A stretch of DNA of 51,557 nucleotides from Desulfamplus magnetovallimortis (GTDB taxonomy: Bacteria > Desulfobacterota > Desulfobacteria > Desulfobacterales > Desulfobacteraceae), in assembly GCF_900170035.1 (NCBI RefSeq), contig NZ_LT828550.1, forward strand, positions 55,782 to 107,338, given 5' to 3'. This document shows, piece by piece, positions 44,923 through 51,557 of this stretch. Position 1 is the first letter of the stretch, and every line of letters starts with the position of its first letter. Below the pieces are notes generated by a model, which saw only the letters and a list, made by a program, of their open reading frames with translations, did no database searches and had not been told where the DNA came from. The position numbers were made by a program, and so were the translations under genes.

Positions 44923-47154
44923 TTGAATTACCAGGCAGAGAACCTCTCCATCCGGACCAAAATCGTGATCATGCTGTGCGCCACTGCCATCATGACGCTT
45001 ATCTTTGTTGTGACAGCGCTTGTTGTATATGAAAAGCGGAGTATCAAAAAAAATCTGACTTCAGAACTTATCTCCATAGCCGATGTGGTGGGCCTTAATA
45101 ATGGCGCTGCCCTGATATTTAATGACGACAAGGCAGCCTCTGAGAATCTCTCATTTCTTTCAGCAAAAAAATCCATTGCAGCCGCAATCCTCTACGACCA
45201 ATCCGGCACTGTAAAGGCATCCTACCACAGAGAAGGCAACACATTTAATGAAATGCCCAAAAACATTGATTCCATTCTGCATCAGATAGAAGAAGACAAG
45301 ATAGACTCCCACACTGCTGTCCACTCATTTCAGACCAACGGATACCTTAATGTGATTCGGCATGTTCATGCACAGGAGATGCACATGGGCTACATCCATC
45401 TTATGGATGATATGCAGAGCATCCGAGACCGTCTGCTGTCCTACTATTTGCTTTTATGTTTTGTGGTATGTATAACTTTTGTATTGGTGATATTCATGGC
45501 ATCCAGACTTCAGCTCCTTTTTACTGCACCACTATTTAAATTGATGGACTCCATGGAAAAGGTTATATCGGAAAAAAACTACAATGTAACAATCAGGGAG
45601 GGGGGTAAAGATGAGTTCGGCACTTTGATAGGTCACTTCAATAAAATGCTCCATGAGATACAGTCAAGGGATCAGGAGCTGAAGAGCTACAGTGCCGACC
45701 TGGAACAGCGTGTGGCATTGAGAACCAATGATTTGCTACAGGCCAAAAAAGATCTTGAAAAGAGTGTAAATGAGCTTGAAGTGGCCAAGGAGTCGGCTGA
45801 GGCAGCAAACCGGGCCAAATCGAGATTTCTGGCCAACATGAGCCATGAGATTCGTACCCCCATGAACTCTGTGTTGGGATTTCTGAGCCTGAGCCTTGAA
45901 GATGAAACCCTGCCGGAGCTTCATCGAAAACAGCTCACCATAGCCCACAACTCTGCCAATTCCCTTTTATCTCTTCTGAGTGAAATACTGGATTTAAGCA
46001 AAATTGACAGTGGAAACCATACCTTTGATGAAAAACCTTTCAGCCTTAGACAGATGCTTGACAATTTGATCAGGCCATTTTCCGTGCAGGCCAGGGCAAA
46101 AAAACTTGAACTTACCGTTTCTGTTGCCACCGGAGCCGTTGACCTTGTGATTGGGGACATTTCACATGTCAGCCAGGTTCTCAATAATCTCATAAATAAT
46201 GCCGTAAAATTTACAGAAAAAGGAAAAGTAAGCATCAAAGTGGAATCTGCCTACCCTGATGCACTTCTTAGGCAGCAACATGAAATGGAGTCATCTTTAA
46301 ATTCTTCTGCCGGGGATGAAATTACCGGTGATATAGATGAAGTTCCCGGTGATCTAACGGAAGGGGAATCCCCGCCCATTGAAGTGATTCTCTTCTCCAT
46401 TGCCGATACCGGCATTGGAATTCCTGCAAACAGGCTTGATATCCTGTTCGACCCCTTTACCCAAGGTGATGTCTCCACCACAAGAAGATATGGCGGAAGC
46501 GGCCTTGGAACGGCAGTGGCAAAGCAACTTGTGGAGTTTATGGGAGGTCGCATCTGGGTTGAGAGTACCATGGGGGAGGGGAGCAGATTTTTCTTTACTA
46601 TTCCATTCAGGCTTGCGTCAAAGAATTTGCTAACGCCCAATGCTGCTCAAGCTTTTGCCCATGATTCTGGAAAGACTGGCAATCTACGTAATGCCCATGA
46701 CTCTGGAAAGACGAGGAATCTACGAAATACCCATGATTCTGAAAAGATGTCTGATAATATGGCAACTCTACGAATTGCCCACGATTCTGAAAAGACCGGA
46801 AATTTACGCACTGCACATGATTATGAAAATAGGGGAGAGGGAGATAAAGATAAAAAAACAGACCCTGCTCCGGTCGTGGAGGAAATTGCCGAAAATAGAT
46901 TTTTTCTGACCCCATTTCTTGAAAATCCGGGGAATGAGGAAAGGATTGAACATCTCAAGGCAGAACTTGAAGGGCTTAAAAAAGCGTGCGGTGAATATTC
47001 ACCGGACGCCACAGAACCTTTTGTCATAGCCCTTGAAAAGATTGTTGAGCCATCGCTGCTTGTGCCAATCCGAAACCGGATTGATCAGTTTGATTTCGAT
47101 GGTGTCATTGAAGATGCTGACTTGCTGGCTGAAAAGCTTGGGCTGTCATTGTGA
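44923..47154 (+). CDS. membrane-bound sensor histidine kinase
   Basis: 743 aa from a TTG start after GAGGA. Two transmembrane helices (about 13-33 and 171-193) enclose a periplasmic sensor. HAMP (about 195-250), a coiled coil, HisKA with phospho-acceptor in MSHEIRTPMNSVLGF, and HATPase with NNLINNAVKF, DTGIGIP and GGSGLGTAV follow. There is no receiver domain. Instead a tail of 12-residue repeats (AHDSGKTGNLRN type, 46657-46827) leads to a helical end with FDFDGVIEDADLLAE. This end resembles what follows receiver domains in hybrid kinases. It probably acts with the YfiR-like protein and receptor; target unknown. Confidence 0.92.
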   Translation: MNYQAENLSIRTKIVIMLCATAIMTLIFVVTALVVYEKRSIKKNLTSELISIADVVGLNNGAALIFNDDKAASENLSFLSAKKSIAAAILYDQSGTVKASYHREGNTFNEMPKNIDSILHQIEEDKIDSHTAVHSFQTNGYLNVIRHVHAQEMHMGYIHLMDDMQSIRDRLLSYYLLLCFVVCITFVLVIFMASRLQLLFTAPLFKLMDSMEKVISEKNYNVTIREGGKDEFGTLIGHFNKMLHEIQSRDQELKSYSADLEQRVALRTNDLLQAKKDLEKSVNELEVAKESAEAANRAKSRFLANMSHEIRTPMNSVLGFLSLSLEDETLPELHRKQLTIAHNSANSLLSLLSEILDLSKIDSGNHTFDEKPFSLRQMLDNLIRPFSVQARAKKLELTVSVATGAVDLVIGDISHVSQVLNNLINNAVKFTEKGKVSIKVESAYPDALLRQQHEMESSLNSSAGDEITGDIDEVPGDLTEGESPPIEVILFSIADTGIGIPANRLDILFDPFTQGDVSTTRRYGGSGLGTAVAKQLVEFMGGRIWVESTMGEGSRFFFTIPFRLASKNLLTPNAAQAFAHDSGKTGNLRNAHDSGKTRNLRNTHDSEKMSDNMATLRIAHDSEKTGNLRTAHDYENRGEGDKDKKTDPAPVVEEIAENRFFLTPFLENPGNEERIEHLKAELEGLKKACGEYSPDATEPFVIALEKIVEPSLLVPIRNRIDQFDFDGVIEDADLLAEKLGLSL
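46657..46827 (+). repeat. in-frame 36-bp tandem repeat in the histidine kinase, about five copies
   Basis: The first unit begins at 46657 and encodes AHDSGKTGNLRN. Later units vary (AHDSGKTRNLRN, THDSEKM, AHDSEKTGNLRT, AHDYENR), with one longer unit in the middle. They join the ATPase domain to the C-terminal helical segment. Confidence 0.88.
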
Positions 47155-47196
47155 AGTTTGATTTCAAATAGCACAATCATGCTCATCCCTTAATCC

Positions 47197-47261
47197 TTTA
47201 CCGTGAAAATGACTATCATTTTTATATTTGGGGGTGATTGATACGCAATCATGCCCGTTTA
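47197..47261 (-). repeat. dispersed repeat family D, copy 2 (inverse orientation)
   Basis: TTTACCGTGAAAATGACTATC, ATTTTTATATTTGGGGGTG, ATTGATACGCAATCATGCCC plus GTTTA match the complement of 20876-20954 closely. It begins 43 bp after the histidine kinase. Confidence 0.85.
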
Positions 47262-47324
47262 ATCAAGGTTCAAAATTTGGCTGAACCTTCATCTATACGA
47301 TTAAGAAAATTACATAATTACTCA

Positions 47325-47490
47325 AAATCGACATCTTATTGCTTTTTCCTGTTTGCTGAATTTGTCTAAATCAGGATAACCAGGATAAAAAAGATGTTCA
47401 GGATAGATAATCCTGCCTTATCTTTGTTAATCTTGATTCAGACAGCATTGACAAATTTCAAGAGGTTATATGTGTCGATTTTGAGTGATT
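47325..47490 (-). repeat. dispersed repeat family C, copy 4 (inverse orientation)
   Basis: ACTCAAAATCGACATCTTATT, GCTTTTTCCTGTTTGCTG, TTGTCTAAATCAGGATAACC, AGGATAGATAATCCTGCC and TTATCTTTGTTAATCTTGAT reproduce the complement of the copies at 16421 and 41335. It lies in the 475-bp gap before the formate dehydrogenase; no gene is visible there. Confidence 0.85.
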
Positions 47491-47519
47491 AATTATAACG
47501 ATCAGATTAATATTGATGG

Positions 47520-47617
47520 TATCGTAAAAAGTCCAAAAAGCCAAAGTCGATATTAATAATTTCAGTGGGTTACGGCTAAAAAAATCCCAAAATCGGACTT
47601 TTTACAGGTTCATCAAT
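47520..47617. repeat. dispersed repeat family F, copy 2
   Basis: GTAAAAAGTCC (47524-47534) and GGACTTTTTAC (47595-47605) form inverted ends around CGATATTAATAATTTCAGTGG and GGCTAAAAAAATCCC. It matches 8180-8282. It directly follows the formate dehydrogenase stop on the minus strand and could end that transcript. Confidence 0.75.
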
Positions 47618-47629
47618 ATTGGGAATATT

Positions 47630-50455
47630 TCATATCTTTGCCAGTGCCACAGCACACGCCTTGTATTCAGCGGTTAAAGTATTGGGGTCAAAGGCCGGAT
47701 TGGTAAGCCAGTTGGCATTGCCCTCTCTGAAATGAAACGCCATCCAGACCATTCCCTCTGGAACCTCCGGCGTCACCCTTGCCCTTACCTTTACCTCACC
47801 ACGCCTTGAATATACCTTGATCATCTCGTTGTGGGCAATATCAAGGGCTTTGGCATCTGCAATTGAGATGTCCGCTGTCTCTTCCCCCAGAACTTCGTTA
47901 AGACCTTCGCATCTGCCTGTCTGGGTTCTTGTGTGGTAATGGTAGAGCCGTCTGCCGGTGCTGAGTACAAAGGGATACTCCTCATCAGGCACTTCAGCAG
48001 GAGGAGTCCATTCAACAGCCATGAAGCTGCCCTTACCTTTGGTAAATCTTCCTTCCATATGAAGAATCGGGGTTCCCGGGTGTGCTTCGGTGGGGCATGG
48101 CCACTGTAGGCCGTCTTTTTCTATGCGGAGATATTTGATGCCGCCAAGGTTTGGAGCCAGAACAGATATCTCATTGTCCCATATCTCCTGTGCTGAGTCA
48201 GATTTCCAGTTGTGTCCCATTCTTTTTGCAATCTGCTTGAATATCCACCAGTTGGGCTGGGCATATCCGGGGGCCGGGCTTGCTGTTCTGACACGGCTTA
48301 CCCTGCGTTCACTGTTGGTAAATGTGCCGTCATTTTCGCTCCATGCTGCTGCGGGAAAAACAACATCTGCAAAACGGGTGGTTTCGTTTTCAAAAATATC
48401 CTGACATACCATAAATTCGGCAGATGCAAGTTCATGTTCCACCTTGCGGATATCAGGTTCTGTATTGGCAAGATTTTCGCCAAAAATGTAAAAACCTCTA
48501 ACTTTTTTATCAACAAGGCCGTCCATCATCTGGGGAATCATAAGGCCGTTTTTGTCTGGAAGCTTTTCAACACCCCATGCTTTTGCAAATTTTTCACGGG
48601 ATTTTGCATCAATCACTGCCTGATACCCAGGGAAAACATTGGGAAGCGCCCCCATGTCACATGCACCCTGTACATTATTTTGTCCCCTCAAAGGATTAAC
48701 TCCGCCGCACTCAACACCCATATTGCCAAGGAGCATCTGGAGATTGGCAATGGACATTACGTTGTTTTTTCCGCAGGTATGTTCTGTAATTCCAAGTGTG
48801 TAGCAGACCATCACAGGTTTTACAGATGCCAGAAGGCGTGCTGTTTTCTTTATTGTTTCAGCATCAATACCGGAAATTTCAGCAGCCCTTTCAGGCGGAT
48901 ATGTCATTGCACATGCCTTTAGTGCTTCAAAATCATCGCAGCATCTTTCCACAAATTCGTGGTCATATAGATCTTCTGTTATAAGTACATTCATAAGGCC
49001 GTTGAGAAGGGCAATATCGCTTCCCACTTTCAGGGGAAGATGAAGATTTGCAAAATCAACCAGCTTGTGTTTTCGGGGATCAACAACTATGAGCCCTGCA
49101 CCGTTTTGTACTGCATTTTTAAGAAAAGTTGATGCCACAGGGTGGGCTTCTGTCATGTTGGAGCCTATCACCATGAACATCTTTGCCTTTGCAAACTCGT
49201 TAAAGGAGTTTGTCATTGCACCGGAACCAAAAGAGGTCGCCAGACCGGCGACAGTTGGAGCATGTCAAGTTCGGGCACAATGGTCGATATTGTTGGTCTT
49301 GAAAACTGCCCTGAAAAGCTTCTGCATCTGGTATGAGTCTTCATTTATACTTCGGGCACAACTTACACCTGCCAGGGCATCAGGCCCGTGATTTTCAATG
49401 ATTTCAGTAAATTTTTGGGCAACAAGATCCAGAGCCTCGTCCCAGGTTGCAGGGCGAAGTTTGCCTTTTTTACCTGTTCCGTCATTATCTTCATCTGCAT
49501 TGCCGTTTCCAGCGTTTCCCCTGATAAGAGGAGTTAAAAGGCGCTCTTTGGAGTAGATAAAATCATAGCCAAAGCGCCCTTTAATGCACAATCTTCCCAT
49601 GTTGGGAGCGCCATCTTCAACACCTGTCACCTTTACAATCTTTTTATCTTTTACATGGAGAAGCTGCTGGCATCCAACACCACAGTAGGGGCATGTTGTT
49701 CTTATTTTTTGAGTTTCCCAGGGGCGTCCATGTCCCATGGCTTTTTTCTCAACAAGGGCACCCACAGGACATGCCTGAACGCATTCTCCGCAGAATACGC
49801 AGTCAGAACCCATAAGAGTGTCATCGGTACCTGCAATTATTTTGCTGTCGCTGCCTCTGTATCCAAAGTCGATTGCCCTGTTCACCTGTACCTGATTGCA
49901 TGCAGCAACGCATCGTCCGCACAGAATACAACGGGTGCTGTCCCTTATTATAAAAGGGTTATCACGTTCGGCAGGAACCATCATGGCCGGCTGGGGTTCT
50001 CCTGTTGTTCTTCCCTTTACCTGGTAACGGTATGCAAGATTTTGAAGTTCGCAATCTCCCCAGGCAGGACAGAGATCTTCATTCTGGTCATTTACAAGGG
50101 TTTTCATCTGGAAATCAGTCCATGACTCTTCTTTGGATGAGCCAATGGCGCAATTGTGATTGCCGGAATTGAGCATAAGTTCCAGAATTGTTTTTCTGTG
50201 GGAGATAACCTTTGGGGATTCTGTTCTGATTACCATGCCTTCAGCAGCAGGGGTTGTGCAGGATGCTATGAGATCCTTTCTGCCTTCCATCTCCACTATG
50301 CAGATACGGCATGCGCCTGTGGGCGTTGTTCCCTTAAGGTGGCATAGTGTAGGGATATCAATTCTGTATCGTTGTGCCACTTCAAGAATGGTCTCGCCAG
50401 GCTCAAAAAGGCAGGTATGACCGTTGATAATTATGCTGTTACTTTGTTGCATCAT
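47630..50455 (-). CDS. fdhA: selenocysteine-containing formate dehydrogenase, alpha subunit
   Basis: About 941 aa with an in-frame TGA (49265-49267) read as selenocysteine, residue 397. Domains in order: N-terminal 2Fe-2S (CHLKGTTPTGACRIC...C); NuoG-like His-Cys3 cluster (HNC...CPAWGDC); two 4Fe-4S motifs (CILCGRCVAAC, CVFCGECVQAC); 4Fe-4S/Mo-bisPGD entry (CPYCGVGC...CIKG). The active site reads CART-U-HAPTVAGLATSFGSG, and the C-terminal dinucleotide-binding domain ends near 47630. It interconverts formate and CO2 using Mo or W. ATG 50455 follows GGGAGG; an ATG lies one codon later. No beta or electron-acceptor subunit gene lies next to it. Confidence 0.95.
49236..49267 (-). promoter_or_regulatory. 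bacterial SECIS hairpin after the Sec UGA
   Basis: On the minus strand, TGA is followed by 12 nt and then GTCGCC-GGTCT-GGCGAC, a perfect 6-bp stem with loop GGTCT. The E. coli fdhF SECIS loop bound by SelB also carries GGUCU at a similar distance. With the CARTUH context, this makes recoding of the UGA very likely. Confidence 0.92.
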
Positions 50456-50525
50456 TTTTTTATAGCACCTCCCAAATTCGAGTTTCTTCAATCTTGCCCG
50501 TGTTGCAGTCTATTTGATTAAGGAA

Positions 50526-50549
50526 CGCTATGCCAAATGTGGCATAACG
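50526..50549. promoter_or_regulatory. candidate operator upstream of fdhA
   Basis: An imperfect palindrome, CGCTATGCC-AAATGT-GGCATAACG, lies 71 bp before the fdhA start and is the main symmetric feature of the 227-bp spacer. It has the size of a dimeric regulator site. A molybdate/tungstate or formate regulator would make sense, but the sequence is not matched to a known consensus. Confidence 0.45.
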
Positions 50550-50682
50550 AATGGGAGAATATAGGATAAGATATTTTTTGTCAAGAATGGTCTGTGAAGA
50601 AGAGATGAAAAAAAGGATAATGAAAAAGCGGTGTAAAAGAGGCTAATAATAACCTTTTGGGGGGAGGTTTTTAGTTGTTTTT

Positions 50683-50880
50683 CTATCCGCCTGCAATTAG
50701 GGGCAGAAGATATATGACAGCATTATCAGGTATTTTTGTGGTCTCAAAAAAGGGAGAAGAGACAAGTTTTCCGTTCAATCTTACAGCAGCGCAGAAATTT
50801 GTATGAGGCAGTTGATTTAGAAGATCCCTGACACTCATGTCATTTTTCCATTCCATTTTTTTATCATCGACAGTTATCAT
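50683..50880 (-). CDS. ThiS/MoaD-type sulfur carrier protein
   Basis: 65 aa beta-grasp protein ending in the required Gly-Gly (LPLIAGG). It begins MITVDDKKMEWKNDMSVRDLLNQL and has the AVRLNGKLV strand typical of ThiS/MoaD. The C-terminal thiocarboxylate would donate sulfur to molybdopterin or thiazole. It lies 227 bp upstream of the Mo/W-dependent fdhA on the same strand, so a pterin-cofactor role is likely. MoaD and ThiS cannot be told apart by eye. The ribosome binding site is weak. Confidence 0.88.
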   Translation of the reverse strand: MITVDDKKMEWKNDMSVRDLLNQLPHTNFCAAVRLNGKLVSSPFFETTKIPDNAVIYLLPLIAGG

Positions 50881-50989
50881 TGTTTTTCCATGTTTTGGTT
50901 TTATGTAGATTATGGTATCATATAGCCGTAAAGGGTCAAGGATTTCAATAATATGAGTATTTTTCAGGATTGCGGGGAAATTGTTGATA

Positions 50990-51557
50990 ATGGAAAGGTA
51001 TAAAAATAAATACCGGATTGATTCGGCACGGCTGAAAAAATGGGATTACCGTTGGGCAGGTTCATATTTTATAACCATTTGTACACAAAATAAAATACAT
51101 TATTTTGGGGACATAAAAAACGGTAAAATGTCATTGTCTAATATCGGAACCATTGCAGATATATTGTGGCATGAAATTCCCAATCATACCATCAATGTGA
51201 CATTAGGTGCGTTTACGGTAATGCCCAATCACATTCATGGGATATTGATATTATCAGGTGTGTATGATGATACATTATGTAATGCCGGTGCAGTAAATAA
51301 TGGCGGTTTCGTAAATAATATGGGTGCCGTAAATAATGCCAATGCTGCAAATAATATGGGTACAGTCAATCATTCCAATACCGCAAATAATGTCGATACC
51401 GTTAATAATGCCGATACCGTCAATGATGTCGATACCGTCAATGATGTCGATACCGTCAATGATGTCGATACCGTCAATGATGTCGATACCGTAGAGACGT
51501 TGCATGCAACGTCTCTACAGCAACAACACGCACAACAATCAAATCACCCATCCGGAC
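50990..51557 (+). CDS. REP-associated tyrosine transposase (IS200-like), 3' end beyond window
   Basis: The frame is open from ATG 50990 (MERYKNKYRIDSARL) to the window edge (189 codons). It shows the Y1 transposase start of RAYT proteins: WDYRWAGSYFITICTQNKIHYFGDI, and the metal-binding HUH-type motif in AFTVMPNHIHGIL (H-I-H). RAYTs act on short palindromic (REP) repeats as single strands. After the HIH motif comes a long Asn-rich repeat and then a 28-nt palindrome in frame. The catalytic tyrosine helix should lie beyond the window. Confidence 0.88.
   Translation, partial: MERYKNKYRIDSARLKKWDYRWAGSYFITICTQNKIHYFGDIKNGKMSLSNIGTIADILWHEIPNHTINVTLGAFTVMPNHIHGILILSGVYDDTLCNAGAVNNGGFVNNMGAVNNANAANNMGTVNHSNTANNVDTVNNADTVNDVDTVNDVDTVNDVDTVNDVDTVETLHATSLQQQHAQQSNHPSG
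51413..51490 (+). repeat. 18-bp tandem repeat in the transposase gene, 4.3 perfect copies
   Basis: The unit GATACCGTCAATGATGTC starts at 51413, 51431, 51449 and 51467, encoding D-T-V-N-D-V. Degenerate relatives extend back to about 51290 (for example GTAAATAATATGGGTGCC). It interrupts the transposase between the HIH motif and its C-terminal part. Confidence 0.93.
51491..51518. repeat. perfect 28-nt palindrome inside the transposase gene
   Basis: It begins GTAGAGACGTTGCA and reads identically on the other strand, ending at 51518. It follows the tandem repeat directly and stays in frame (V-E-T-L-H-A-T-S-L). A diverged relative lies at 29441-29471. Confidence 0.92.

Noticed and set aside
47630-50491. 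Two separate formate dehydrogenase genes or a pseudogene with a stop
   Set aside because: The stop is TGA in the CART-U-HAPTVAG active-site context with a SECIS hairpin 12 nt downstream.
51275-51505. Minus-strand ORF with IDGIDI repeats at the window end
   Set aside because: It is the antisense reading of the 18-bp tandem array within the transposase gene, whose plus-strand frame carries the conserved motifs.

Overview
The window looks like a chromosomal segment of an anaerobic, probably sulfate-reducing deltaproteobacterium, most likely Desulfobacterales. The clues are a selenocysteine formate dehydrogenase, a c-type multihaem cytochrome, a chemoreceptor with a CxxCH haem site in its sensor, a DUF362 ferredoxin-type protein, moderate-to-low GC and many palindromic repeats between genes. 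This placement is inferred from gene content and style, not from a search.

Layout. (1) 204-5347: infC (apparent AUA start), rpmI, rplT, pheS, pheT, then tRNA-Gly(CCC). (2) 5932-16085: the rimP-nusA-infB-rbfA-truB-rpsO-pnp cluster for translation initiation, ribosome maturation and RNA turnover. (3) 16594-20407: a metallo-beta-lactamase-fold hydrolase, a DUF362 protein, a YkgJ-type cysteine-cluster protein, a small lipoprotein and a STAS-domain protein. (4) 20972-27696: a TamB-like protein followed by an Omp85 (TamA/BamA-like) protein. (5) 28187-34048: accessory genes, namely a two-helix membrane protein with a possible PLD-like domain, an unrecognised three-gene operon ending in a HEPN-like protein, a four-haem cytochrome c and a haem-type chemoreceptor. 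(6) 34202-40840: a minus-strand trio (acyltransferase, SDR with zinc ribbon, small membrane protein), a PatB/MalY aminotransferase and an aldehyde dehydrogenase. (7) 41683-47154: a YfiR-like protein, a TonB-dependent receptor and a histidine kinase in a row. (8) 47630-50880: a Sec-containing formate dehydrogenase with a clear SECIS hairpin, then a ThiS/MoaD-type sulfur carrier. (9) 50990-end: a partial REP-associated (IS200-like) transposase.

Three themes cut across the genes. First, infB, rbfA, truB and the cytochrome c gene each need one extra base at or near a short A or T run to read as one protein. All four shifts go the same way, and two fall exactly on in-frame A_AAA_AAR/Y-type -1 slippery heptamers. 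Second, at least six families of palindromic repeats fill the intergenic spaces, even inside the ribosomal operons, and one family lies in frame inside the acyltransferase gene. Third, short in-frame tandem repeats (18-36 bp units) have expanded within many unrelated proteins, including RbfA, the TamB-like protein, all three proteins of the YfiR/receptor/kinase cluster, and the transposase.
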